DNA of 64,000 bases from Dethiobacter alkaliphilus AHT 1. GTDB lineage: Bacteria; Bacillota; Dethiobacteria; Dethiobacterales; Dethiobacteraceae. Both the position numbers and the translations under genes were made by a program. Below are positions 8,195 to 15,753 of this stretch, in pieces (position 1 is the stretch's first letter; each line of letters starts with the position of its first letter). Where the stretch lies: contig NZ_ACJM01000001.1 in NCBI RefSeq assembly GCF_000174415.1, positions 62,001 to 126,000 on the forward strand, in the 5' to 3' direction. Below the pieces are notes generated by a model. It saw only the letters and a program-made list of their open reading frames with translations. It was not told the DNA's origin and searched no databases.

Positions 8195-8600
8195 ATTGAA
8201 ACAAGTTACAACGGTATTGTTAATTGCTTTACTGATGTTGGCCGTGTTGCCCTCTCAAGTACATGCGCACCGTATGCTAATAGAGCAGGACGGCGAAATG
8301 CTCCTGGTACGCTATGACGATAACACCATCGCCAGTCGCGCCACACTTCGCTTATATCAGGATAATGAAATGGTCTGGGAAGGTAACGTTGACGAAGACG
8401 GACGTGTGCGTCCACCGGTACCGTTTTCCAGAGCAGTGGCCGATGACGGCCTGGGCCACCGGGCCACCTATATCCCCGGTGAAGTACAAAGAGATTTACC
8501 CCGTCCTTTGGCGGCAGCTGTAGGTGTATCATTTTTTATGTTTGTAGCTTCCCTGGGACATTTTATCAATGTTAAAAAAAATAAAATGAAAAAAGGGTAA
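8187..8600 (+). CDS. Small exported membrane-anchored partner of the second CbiM/NikM-like protein
   Basis: This 137-residue protein is a paralogue of the one at 3049. A signal peptide ends VHA, then the mature sequence would begin HRMLIEQ. The acidic domain (RYDDNTI, DEDGRVRPPVPF, ADDGLGHRA) and one C-terminal transmembrane helix match segment for segment. ATG 8187 overlaps the end of the preceding gene by eight bases and has GGGAG 12 bases upstream, so the pair is co-translated. As with NikL or CbiN, it probably assists metal capture outside the membrane. The function is inferred. Confidence 0.75.
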   Translation: MIKLKQVTTVLLIALLMLAVLPSQVHAHRMLIEQDGEMLLVRYDDNTIASRATLRLYQDNEMVWEGNVDEDGRVRPPVPFSRAVADDGLGHRATYIPGEVQRDLPRPLAAAVGVSFFMFVASLGHFINVKKNKMKKG

Positions 8601-8618
8601 AGCAGATGGCTGTACCCC

Positions 8619-8650
8619 AAAGCTATGCTCACTGTCAGCATAGCTTTTTT
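8619..8650 (+). terminator. Terminator after the second cbiM/nikM-like pair
   Basis: The 11-bp stem AAAGCTATGCT/AGCATAGCTTT ends in a T run. Confidence 0.88.
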
Positions 8651-8708
8651 GCTATTTAGCAGGGACATTTGCTCAAAAATTGTGTGACAATATTGTGACA
8701 AAAATATG

Positions 8709-8766
8709 TTGACATGTGAAAGGCTTCCGTTTTATAATTGTAGATGAGAATGGATTTCATTCTCAT
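8709..8766 (+). promoter_or_regulatory. feoAB promoter with iron-box-like palindrome
   Basis: TTGACA (8709-8714), an 18-base spacer and TATAAT (8733-8738) make a consensus promoter. At the expected start point lies a perfect inverted repeat ATGAGAATG-N5-CATTCTCAT (8744-8766). Its place and base composition fit a Fur-like operator. Which regulator binds is inference. Confidence 0.75.
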
Positions 8767-8787
8767 AAAATTAAAGAGGTGACATTT

Positions 8788-9003
8788 ATGCCATTAAACA
8801 AAGTTAAGAAGGCAACCAGTTGTGTCATTGAGCAGTTACCTGATATCAAATTACTTAACGCCCTTGGCCTGCGGGAAGGCGTAACAGTTCGTGTAGTTAC
8901 CAGTCAGCCCTTTGGCGGCCCTATTGTAGTTCAATTGGGCAAAAGCAGTATCGCCGTTGCCCGGGGTGTGGCAGAACAGATTGAAGTAAAAGAGGTGCTC
9001 TAA
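8788..9003 (+). CDS. feoA: FeoA-type ferrous iron transport protein
   Basis: FeoA is a small SH3-like cytoplasmic partner of FeoB. The 71-residue product starts MPLNKVKKATSCVIEQLPD and contains LLNALGLREGVTVRVV and GGPIVVQLGKSSIAVARGVAEQIEV, the usual fold pattern. GAGGTG lies eight bases before ATG 8788; an in-frame codon at 8716 lies upstream of the mapped promoter -10 box and is excluded. It is followed after two bases by the TTG start of feoB. Confidence 0.92.
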   Translation: MPLNKVKKATSCVIEQLPDIKLLNALGLREGVTVRVVTSQPFGGPIVVQLGKSSIAVARGVAEQIEVKEVL

Positions 9004-9005
9004 AC

Positions 9006-10757
9006 TTGCAATGTCACGGAAACGAAGAGAAGCTACATAACTTATGCCATCAAATGAGAATCCTTCTCATGGGTAATCCCAACGTAGGAAAAAGTGTAAT
9101 CTTTTCCAAGCTAACCGGCAGAGAGGTCCTGGCCGCAAATTATGCCGGGACCACTGTTACGTATACTCAGGGAAAAGTGAACTTTAAGGGACAGGAAGCT
9201 GTTCTAATTGATGTGCCGGGAACGTACTCACTGGAGGCCACCTCTTGCGCAGAAGAAGTGGCAGTTGACTTTTTGCAGCAGGGCGCCCATGTGGTAATTT
9301 GTGTTTTGGACGCCACAAACCTGGAACGCAACCTAAATCTGGCCCTGCAGCTGCAGGAGTTTGGTCTACCCATTGTCTTTGCCCTTAATTTGTTGGACGT
9401 TGCCGAGCGCAAAGGAATTACCATTGATGTGGCCGCCCTGGAAAAAGAACTGGATGCTCCGGTAATCCCCACGGTGGCTATCCGCAATGTAGGCCTAAGA
9501 GAGCTCCTGGAGCAGGCCTATGGCCTGGCTGAAGCCTGCTGTGCCGGAGAGAAGAAAGTGGCCATGACTCAGGGAGAACGGTGGCAGGAAGTAGGGCGTA
9601 TAGCAGAAAACGTCCAGCGCGTTGAGCACCGCCACCCCACGTTCTGGGAAAAGCTTGGCGATCAGATGATCATGCCTTTTCCCGGCCTGCCCATAGCTGT
9701 ACTGGTTATGGCAGCCGCCCTGGGCGTGGTGGTCGGTGGTGGGAAGGCGCTGCGCAGCCTATTATTGCTGCCCTTGATAAATGACCTGTATATGCCCTTT
9801 ATTTACCGGGTTATTTCCGGATTCGTGCCTGAGGGCATGTTGCGTAACGTTTTGGTTGGCGAGTACGGAGTATTAATTAAAGGGATAGAATGGCCTTTTG
9901 CTCTTATCCTTCCTTATGTATTCCTGTTTTATATTGTCCTTTCATTTCTGGAAGACAGCGGCTATCTGCCGCGTCTGGCTGTTTTGGTAGACGGCGTGTT
10001 AGCGCGCATAGGTATTCAGGGGGGTAATATCATTCCAATTTTTATGGGCTACGGCTGTGCCGTTCCCGCCATCCTGGGTACCCGGGCAGCCACCACCTTT
10101 AAAGAACGCTTAATTGTAACTTCACTTGTTTCCCTTGCTATCCCGTGCGTATCACAAACCGCAGCTTTTATCGCCCTTTTAGGCGCCCAATCTGCCCTGG
10201 TTCTGGTGCTGGTTTATTTGATCTCCATGGGTTCCATCATCTTTGGCGGCATGATATTAAACCGAATGATTCCCGGTAAAACTGATCCGATTCTCCTGGA
10301 GGTTCCCAACCTTCTAAAGCCGGACCGCAAAGCTCTGATTAATAAAATTACCATCCGTACCCGGCACTTTCTGATGGAAGCGGAAATCCCCATGCTGCTT
10401 GGAATTGGCGTTGCCGCTCTGGTGGCGGAGACCGGTTTCCTGGCTTATGTCAGCGTCTATGCTGAACCGCTGGTTGCCGGTTGGCTCGGCCTGCCCGGTG
10501 AGATTACGCTTTCACTGATCCTTGGCATTGTCCGCCGTGAACTGGCGGTTCTGCCCATGCTGGAAATGGACTTAACCACCTTGCAGCTACTTGTTGGCTC
10601 TGTTGTGGCCTTATTCTATCTCCCATGTATCTCGGTACTTGGCGTCTTGGTAAAAGAATTTGGCCTGAAACTGGCTGTTTCCATTAGCCTTGCTACCATT
10701 GTGGCGGCACTGTTTTTTGGCGGTCTAATAAATCAGGTGGTTAGTTTGTTTGTTTAA
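9006..10757 (+). CDS. feoB: FeoB-type ferrous iron transporter
   Basis: FeoB imports Fe(II) and carries an N-terminal GTPase domain. Visible G motifs are GNPNVGKS (about residues 23-30), the T-containing switch in NYAGTTVTY, DVPG, and NLLD for guanine recognition. The membrane part has the two Gate motifs with conserved cysteines in GYGCAVPAI and LPCISVLG. At 583 residues it is on the short side for the family. TTG 9006 is chosen because GAGGTG at 8990-8995 is well placed, whereas ATG 9054 has none. A palindrome ATGAGAA-N3-TTCTCAT covers codons at 9054-9070. Confidence 0.93.
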   Translation: MQCHGNEEKLHNLCHQMRILLMGNPNVGKSVIFSKLTGREVLAANYAGTTVTYTQGKVNFKGQEAVLIDVPGTYSLEATSCAEEVAVDFLQQGAHVVICVLDATNLERNLNLALQLQEFGLPIVFALNLLDVAERKGITIDVAALEKELDAPVIPTVAIRNVGLRELLEQAYGLAEACCAGEKKVAMTQGERWQEVGRIAENVQRVEHRHPTFWEKLGDQMIMPFPGLPIAVLVMAAALGVVVGGGKALRSLLLLPLINDLYMPFIYRVISGFVPEGMLRNVLVGEYGVLIKGIEWPFALILPYVFLFYIVLSFLEDSGYLPRLAVLVDGVLARIGIQGGNIIPIFMGYGCAVPAILGTRAATTFKERLIVTSLVSLAIPCVSQTAAFIALLGAQSALVLVLVYLISMGSIIFGGMILNRMIPGKTDPILLEVPNLLKPDRKALINKITIRTRHFLMEAEIPMLLGIGVAALVAETGFLAYVSVYAEPLVAGWLGLPGEITLSLILGIVRRELAVLPMLEMDLTTLQLLVGSVVALFYLPCISVLGVLVKEFGLKLAVSISLATIVAALFFGGLINQVVSLFV

Positions 10758-10781
10758 TACCAATACAGGGGGAGTATTGTT

Positions 10782-11336
10782 ATGCATCCCAGAGTAAAGG
10801 TTACCCGGACAATTGAAAAAGCAGGTGCCATGTTTCCCTGCCTTATCGGACTGTACGGCTTATACTATAACCGTTTGGTTGAGCAGGAAGTGGCGGCTGC
10901 CCAAATTTCCGCCGGTGACCGTGTTCTCTGTATAGGTGGTGGGCCGCTGCCCTATACGGCGCTGCGTATCCACACTCTTACCGGAGCACATGTAACCGTG
11001 ATGGATAACGACCGAAGTGCGGTGGAGATGGCTTCCCGTTTGGTGGAAAAAATGGGCCTGGCAAATAAGTTGTCGGTCCGGTTCTCCGATGGCCAAGGCG
11101 TAAATGCAGCAGATTTTTCTGTCGTACATATAGCCTTACAGGTTTCTCCCAGAGAGCAGGTTCTGGAAAACATCCGGACAACGGCTCCCAAAGGAGTCCG
11201 GGTATTGATGCGCAGTCCCGCTGAAGCGGGAGCGGGGCAGCTTGCCAGGCGTTGGTTGGTTAACCGCGTTAAGCAGCGGCGGGTAGCAGTGGACACAACT
11301 TTTGTGCTCAGGTCAAAACCGGAGGTGGTACTGTGA
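10782..11336 (+). CDS. Nicotianamine-synthase-like / SAM-dependent methyltransferase-fold protein
   Basis: The 184-residue soluble protein has a Rossmann SAM-binding core: VLCIGGGPLPYTALRIH near residues 50-65 and VTVMDNDRSAVEMA near 71-85. The glycine loop reads GGGPLP instead of the usual GxGxG, and that form is typical of nicotianamine synthases and the related CntL metallophore enzymes. Those have about 260-300 residues; the N-terminal helical part is lacking here. It lies 24 bases after feoB with GGGGGAG before ATG, and its stop overlaps the next start. Co-transcription with iron uptake suggests a metal-ligand or lipid-modifying reaction; the product is unknown. Confidence 0.6.
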   Translation: MHPRVKVTRTIEKAGAMFPCLIGLYGLYYNRLVEQEVAAAQISAGDRVLCIGGGPLPYTALRIHTLTGAHVTVMDNDRSAVEMASRLVEKMGLANKLSVRFSDGQGVNAADFSVVHIALQVSPREQVLENIRTTAPKGVRVLMRSPAEAGAGQLARRWLVNRVKQRRVAVDTTFVLRSKPEVVL

Positions 11337-12313
11337 AACGCATGTTGCTTCCTTTAGCTGGTATCTTGGCCGTTATCTGCCTGCTTTGGTTTGCTGATAT
11401 CGACCAAATCGGTATGCACCTCAGTATGGTAAAAAGCAGTACTGTTATCTACGCCTGCCTTCTGCAACTGCTTACCATTTTCCTGATTAATCTCCAGTGG
11501 AAAAAAGCAGGAGAGGCTATCGGGCAAAATATTCCCTTACAAAAAATCCTTTACGTCAATATGGCCGGAGCTTTTGTGGAAAGCGTCACCCCTGCTGTAA
11601 AAACCGGTGGAGAGGTAACCAAAGCATATTTATTCCGCTCACAAATGGGACTAACCTCCGGGCAGGCGGTGGCAATGGTAAGCTTACAAAAAGCGGCCAG
11701 TATCTTTACTTTTGTCCTAATTAATATCATAGGTATGGTTTGGTATTTAAATCTTTACGGTGTACACGGCCATCAGGGAACAGTTCTGTTGATTAGCCTG
11801 GCTTTTCTGCTCTTGGTTCTGGCACTTGTCCTGGGCTTGGTTTTTGCCCCGCAGCGATTAATCGCCGTGTTATGTTGTTTGCCTTTAGTTAAAAAAGCAA
11901 GGCACAAGCTGACTGCATTTGCCGAGTCATTGCATCATTGTTTGCAGCAGGCTCTTGTACAACGCAGGAAGATGTTGGGCTTCATTTTTCTCTCCGTCCT
12001 TGTGTGGGCTTTTTTTGCCTGTAAGGCCTACCTCATTTCTCATGCCTTGCATCTGCAGGCGAGTTTTCTCCAAATTGCAGTTATTACTTACTTTGCCTAT
12101 ATGGTAGCCATGGTGCCGCTTCTACCGGGAGGGCTTGGCTCTTTTGAGGGCAGTATGTTGTTTCTGTTGGCTCCAATTGGTGTCCCGTTGGCTCAGGGAC
12201 TGACCATGGCACTTGTTTTGCGGTTTGTGACATTTTGGTTTGTGTTTATCCTCAGCGCCGCCTACCTGGGGATCTATACCCTGTCGCAGCGTCTGGTGCC
12301 GCATTATCGTTAA
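11333..12313 (+). CDS. Flippase-like integral membrane protein (UPF0104 / LPG synthase membrane-domain type)
   Basis: The 326-residue protein has about eight hydrophobic helices, the FVESVTPAVKTGGEVTKAY segment and the PLLPGGLGSFEGSM motif. These define the flippase-like domain shared by the membrane half of lysyl-phosphatidylglycerol synthase (MprF) and glycolipid-associated proteins. GTG 11333 overlaps the upstream stop (GTGA), and GGAGGTGG precedes it. There is no aminoacyl-transferase domain. Placement between a SAM-dependent enzyme and a phosphatidyltransferase suggests moving a lipid or amphiphile across the membrane; the substrate is not known. Confidence 0.8.
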   Translation: MKRMLLPLAGILAVICLLWFADIDQIGMHLSMVKSSTVIYACLLQLLTIFLINLQWKKAGEAIGQNIPLQKILYVNMAGAFVESVTPAVKTGGEVTKAYLFRSQMGLTSGQAVAMVSLQKAASIFTFVLINIIGMVWYLNLYGVHGHQGTVLLISLAFLLLVLALVLGLVFAPQRLIAVLCCLPLVKKARHKLTAFAESLHHCLQQALVQRRKMLGFIFLSVLVWAFFACKAYLISHALHLQASFLQIAVITYFAYMVAMVPLLPGGLGSFEGSMLFLLAPIGVPLAQGLTMALVLRFVTFWFVFILSAAYLGIYTLSQRLVPHYR

Positions 12314-12375
12314 GCCCCAAAGCGGACCATCATCTACACCATAGGCCGGCATTATGGTCATCAAGGGAGAGTTTA

Positions 12376-12888
12376 ATGAATAAGAAAAAGATCCCCAATA
12401 TCGTAACATTAGCAAACTTGGCTCTGGGAACACTGGCTTTAATTCATACCATACAATATCGTTGTAATTTAGCAGCTATTTTAATTCTGATTTGTGCCAT
12501 CTTAGACGGTATGGACGGCAAACTGGCCCGCAGGCTAAATGCAGTCTCTGCTTTTGGCAAGGAGCTGGATTCCCTGGCCGATCTGGTTTCTTTTGGGGTG
12601 GCGCCCGCTTTGTTGGTCTATGTTGTGTCTTTAAGCCAACTAAGTCTCTTTGACATCCTCGTAACGCTGGCTTTTGTTTTATGCGGTGCAATTCGCCTGG
12701 CCCGGTTTAACGTCTCTCAACCCAGAAAATATTTTACCGGCGTACCGATTACCATTGCAGGATCCATACTTGCCGGCACAATTCTGATCCATCATTTTTT
12801 TGCCTTGCCTTTACTTGTCTTCCCCCTTATAATGATTAGTATGTCATATCTGATGGTCAGTAAGTTTAAAGTCCCTTGTTGGAAATAG
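12376..12888 (+). CDS. CDP-alcohol phosphatidyltransferase, phosphatidylserine-synthase-like
   Basis: The 170-residue membrane enzyme has the complete CDP-alcohol motif: DGMDGKLAR, then eight residues to G in FGKELDSLAD, i.e. D-G-x2-A-R-x8-G-x3-D-x3-D. The remainder is hydrophobic helices with RLARFN. The pattern fits PssA-type serine phosphatidyltransferases. ATG 12376 has GGGAGAG upstream. It ends the feoAB operon, so lipid head-group synthesis may be iron-responsive here. The alcohol acceptor cannot be read from the sequence. Confidence 0.82.
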   Translation: MNKKKIPNIVTLANLALGTLALIHTIQYRCNLAAILILICAILDGMDGKLARRLNAVSAFGKELDSLADLVSFGVAPALLVYVVSLSQLSLFDILVTLAFVLCGAIRLARFNVSQPRKYFTGVPITIAGSILAGTILIHHFFALPLLVFPLIMISMSYLMVSKFKVPCWK

Positions 12889-12952
12889 GCAGTGAAATAA
12901 CTATAAAAAATTCTATTTAGAGGCAGGAATATATGCTATAAAGTCGAAATGT

Positions 12953-12987
12953 AAATGTGTTACTATATATAAAAAGGTAACACATTT
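12953..12987 (+). promoter_or_regulatory. NikR-type operator
   Basis: A perfect 11-bp inverted repeat AAATGTGTTAC-N13-GTAACACATTT contains GTGTTAC-N13-GTAACAC, the NikR pattern described for anaerobic bacteria and archaea. A further GTGTTAC half-site lies at 13002-13008. It precedes the exported NikK-like protein at 13107, so nickel repression is the simplest reading. No nikR gene is in this window. Confidence 0.75.
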
Positions 12988-13106
12988 TTTATGTTTCTCG
13001 AGTGTTACGAATTTGTTTTTAGTAATATGACTGTGGGAGGGGTGCTTTGCAGACAGAGTAGAGCAGGGGTCAGTAATAATATATAAAACAAGGAGTGTAA
13101 AAAGAT

Positions 13107-13970
13107 ATGAAAAAAGCAGTACTTATTACAGTTGTTTGTCTGATGGTTTTAATGTTAGGATCCATGGCTTCTGCCCATGAACTGTGGATTGAAGTAGAAC
13201 ATATGCCGGTTGCCGATGAACTGCGTGTGGACGTTTCCTGGGGACATATCAGGGATTTTTATGATCCTGCCAATGTGGAAACTTTTTCTTTGTTTGTAAG
13301 ATACCCTAACGGTCAAACTGAGGAACTGGAACTGGAAGCCGCAGGGGTACAGGGCAGGGCGTTTGTAGTTCCCCAGGAAGAAGGGGAGTACGTGTTTTGG
13401 GCAGTGCGTGCACCGGGCACTTATACCCCCGGTGATGGTATTACCCGTTTAAGCGTCCAACTGGCTAAAACCGTATTTGTTGTGGGAGATGGCCCCGCCA
13501 CTTCCACCGAACCTACTGATTTGTTTTTTGAAATCATTCCCGATGCAGACATTAACTCAATTACAACCGGCACTTTCAGTGGCCAGGCATTGCTGGAAGG
13601 CGAGCCGGTGGCAGACGCCACAGTTTCCGCATATGGCCCAGACGAAGCTATCGTAGAAAGTGAAACTGCAGCTGACGGTACATTCAGCGTTGACCTTTCC
13701 ACACCCGGTACATGGCTTGTAAAAGTCAGTTTTGAAACCGATGAGGGCAGTACAGTGGAAGGTACTGATTACGAAAAAACCGGTAGAACAACCACACTTG
13801 TGGTTGAAATCCCCGGTGAAGAAGCAGTGGCCGCCACAGCTCCCGCTGCTCAAGAGGCACCTGCAGCAAACGACGGCTCCACCACCAACATGATTCTGGC
13901 CTTTATTGTCGGTGTTTTGTTGGGCGGAGCAGTATCACTGTTCTTTGCCAGCAAAAAATCAAACGCATAA
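13107..13970 (+). CDS. Exported NikK/DUF4198-like metal-binding protein, nickel-type
   Basis: The 287-residue protein has a signal peptide ending ASA, giving a mature start HELWIEVE. A beta-rich domain of the DUF4198 type follows (residues ~25-140), then a carboxypeptidase-regulatory-like fold (DATVSAYGPDEAI, DGTFSVDL; ~150-235), an Ala/Pro linker, and one C-terminal transmembrane helix with a KKS tail. DUF4198 proteins (NikK and relatives) accompany nickel and cobalt ECF transporters. Only this gene follows the NikR-type palindrome at 12953. The sister gene at 14552 lies under a cobalamin riboswitch, which supports a metal-specific split. AAGGAG precedes ATG 13107. Confidence 0.82.
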   Translation: MKKAVLITVVCLMVLMLGSMASAHELWIEVEHMPVADELRVDVSWGHIRDFYDPANVETFSLFVRYPNGQTEELELEAAGVQGRAFVVPQEEGEYVFWAVRAPGTYTPGDGITRLSVQLAKTVFVVGDGPATSTEPTDLFFEIIPDADINSITTGTFSGQALLEGEPVADATVSAYGPDEAIVESETAADGTFSVDLSTPGTWLVKVSFETDEGSTVEGTDYEKTGRTTTLVVEIPGEEAVAATAPAAQEAPAANDGSTTNMILAFIVGVLLGGAVSLFFASKKSNA

Positions 13971-13977
13971 TTTAAGC

Positions 13978-14003
13978 AAAGCTAGCCGCAAGGCCAGCTT
14001 TTT
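13978..14003 (+). terminator. Terminator after the nickel-type DUF4198 gene
   Basis: AAAGCTAGCC/GGCCAGCTTT forms a 10-bp stem with one mismatch and a GCAA tetraloop, followed by T residues. Confidence 0.85.
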
Positions 14004-14010
14004 CTTTTTC

Positions 14011-14130
14011 GTGGACAGAGGGACAGGTTCAACTGTCCACGTTTCCTTGGTAGTTCTGATACAAACACCCTACTTCTAAATTTATGTTGACTAAAGTGTG
14101 GACACACAAACCTGTCCCCTCGTCCATGTC
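14011..14130. repeat. Hairpin repeat of the GGACAGGTT...CTGTCC type
   Basis: GTGGACAG...CTGTCCAC pairs at 14011-14041, and a related GTGGACACACAAACCTGTCCCC stretch follows near 14098-14120. Similar hairpins occur at 34715-34807 and 52255-52303. No frame is present. This is probably a scattered intergenic repeat of the genome. Confidence 0.5.
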
Positions 14131-14242
14131 ACAAAAGCAAAATTTGTGTTAAAACCCTGCTTCAGCAGGATATTTCCTGTCAAAGGGAGAATTAAGATTG
14201 TGCAACAGCGCTGTAAGTGGAAGTTAATTAAAAATGGATAAT

Positions 14243-14404
14243 GAAAATGAGTGGCCTGATCTTTTTCAGGTAAAAAGGGAAACCGGTGAGAATCCGGTGC
14301 GGTGCCGCCACTGTAAAGGGAAGTCTTTTCCATAATGCCACTGGCTCTAAGCCGGGAAGGCGGAAAAAGACGATGAACCTAAGCCAGGAGACCTGCTTAT
14401 TTTC
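14243..14404 (+). ncRNA. Cobalamin riboswitch (second copy)
   Basis: The GAAAATGAG/CTTATTTTC closing helix, AAACCGGTGAGAATCCGG, CCGCCACTGTAAAGGG and the consensus B12 box AGCCAGGAGACCTGC are all present. It precedes only the exported protein at 14552. Confidence 0.96.
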
Positions 14405-14471
14405 TTTAGCCGCAAAACCTACGAGCATAGGGAGGTGACTGCTTCGGGGCGTGTATTTTGCTCTATAAGTT

Positions 14472-14503
14472 AGCCTTAACCTGTTGGTTAGGGCTTTTAT
14501 TAT
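14472..14503 (+). terminator. Terminator of the second cobalamin riboswitch
   Basis: AGCCTTAACC/GGTTAGGGCT forms a 10-bp stem with one G-U pair and a TGTT loop. TTTATTATT follows. It lies between aptamer and gene. Confidence 0.8.
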
Positions 14504-14551
14504 TGCAAAGGGTGAGTTGTTCAATATTAAATCAAGCAAGGAGTGTTTTTC

Positions 14552-15409
14552 ATGAGCAGGTGGTTAAGATGTGGCTTGTTGGCAATATTGATGGTATTTC
14601 TTTTGAGCGGAAGTCTAGTTGCGCATGAAATTATTTTAAATGTTTCCCAGGACGGGGCTGTCGGTGAAGAAGCAACAATCGAGTTTACATTAGGTCATTT
14701 TCCCGATGATTATGATTATGAACATGATTTTTTTCAGCGGTTTGCTGACGGGCAGCTTTTTGTTATTGATCCAGACGGAGATGAAACAGAACTGCAGTTT
14801 AAACGGGAAACAGACCGATACACGGCCACATTTACGCCGCTGCAGGAAGGGCTACATTGGGTTGTGGCAAATATACCGCGTGGGGTGTTGGACCGTACGC
14901 CCGACGACGGACTTCAGCTTCGCTTCTATGATGCCAAAACGCCACTTTTTGTAGGAGAGCAATACCAAGGAGAACTTTCCCAAACCATGTTACCGGTGGA
15001 AATGGTCGGTGCACGGCTTCCGCTACTTCAGGTTAACGAGGAATTTGCCGCGCAATTGCATTACGACGGCGAACCCATAGCCGGACAAACCGTTTTATTG
15101 GTCAGCCCCACAGAGGTGGCAATGGAAGTGACAACGGATGAAGACGGCAGCTGGTCGTTTACCCCAATTGAAAGCGGTCGCTGGATGATTAAAACAACAC
15201 TTATGGACACCACCCGCCAGGGAGAGTACCAGGGGGAAGAATATGACCGCACCCGTTACAATTCCGCGCTTTACCTGGATGTACTGGAGGCCGGTGCCAT
15301 GCCTGTGAATACCGCTTCAGACACCATAAATGTCTATATTATTATTGCGCTGATTGTTGTTTTGGGTGGCGGTGCCTGGCTGCTTTTTTCAGCCCGGCGC
15401 AAAGCATAA
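14552..15409 (+). CDS. Exported NikK/DUF4198-like metal-binding protein, cobalt-type
   Basis: The 285-residue product has a signal peptide ending LVA and a predicted mature start HEIILNVS. Like its neighbour at 13107 it has an N-terminal beta-rich domain (GHFPDDYDYEHDFF), a second Ig-like or carboxypeptidase-regulatory-like domain (DGEPIAGQTVLLV, DEDGSWSF) and a C-terminal transmembrane helix with an RRKA tail. ATG 14552 is chosen because GGAG sits eight bases upstream; the codon at 14543 would overlap it. Control by cobalamin alone implies a role in cobalt capture for the CbiMQO system. The acidic His-containing stretch near residues 50-60 may add ligands. Confidence 0.8.
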   Translation: MSRWLRCGLLAILMVFLLSGSLVAHEIILNVSQDGAVGEEATIEFTLGHFPDDYDYEHDFFQRFADGQLFVIDPDGDETELQFKRETDRYTATFTPLQEGLHWVVANIPRGVLDRTPDDGLQLRFYDAKTPLFVGEQYQGELSQTMLPVEMVGARLPLLQVNEEFAAQLHYDGEPIAGQTVLLVSPTEVAMEVTTDEDGSWSFTPIESGRWMIKTTLMDTTRQGEYQGEEYDRTRYNSALYLDVLEAGAMPVNTASDTINVYIIIALIVVLGGGAWLLFSARRKA

Positions 15410-15457
15410 ATAAAGGTGTGACTTAATAAGAACTCAATAATCTGTGCTGATAAAACA

Positions 15458-15487
15458 AGGCTGACCCACATGGAGTCAGCCTGTTTT
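15458..15487 (+). terminator. Terminator after the cobalt-type DUF4198 gene
   Basis: AGGCTGAC/GTCAGCCT, an 8-bp stem with a 9-base loop, followed by GTTTTC. Confidence 0.7.
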
Positions 15488-15538
15488 CATACTACTACCC
15501 TGAAAACCTAAAGCTCATCAAAAATGCAATATAAAGCT

Positions 15539-15630
15539 GGTAGGAAATAATAACGCTTCGCAGTTAGCGAAGCTGCTAAGGTAACCAGTATTGAAAAGCA
15601 CGCGCTGAGGGAACTGAATAAGCGTGCCTT
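15539..15630 (-). repeat. Dispersed ~92-bp repeat, copy B (inverted)
   Basis: The reverse complement matches 329-420 along its whole length, including the GCTTCGC...GCGAAGC hairpin and the TTCCTACC end. Confidence 0.75.
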
Positions 15631-15672
15631 TCTTATAAGGTATTTTAAGCAGTTATTAAAGCTATGTATGTG

Positions 15673-15753
15673 CTAAATTATGTTCAAACCATTTTTTTCT
15701 GCATCCAGTAGAGTCCGTAGTTTAACCCGGGCCCGGTGGAGGCGGGATTTGAC
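15673..15753 (-). pseudogene. C-terminal remnant of an ECF sigma factor
   Basis: Read leftwards, 26 codons end at TAG 15673 and encode VKSRLHRARVKLRTLL plus a short tail. VKSRLHRAR is the canonical end of sigma region 4.2. The matching N-terminal fragment lies beyond the TnpB element at 17212-17332 in the same orientation. The middle, about 100 residues, is gone. Confidence 0.75.

Noticed and set aside
14011-14130. CRISPR-like array
   Set aside because: Only two related hairpin arms and no regularly spaced repeats; no cas gene in the window.
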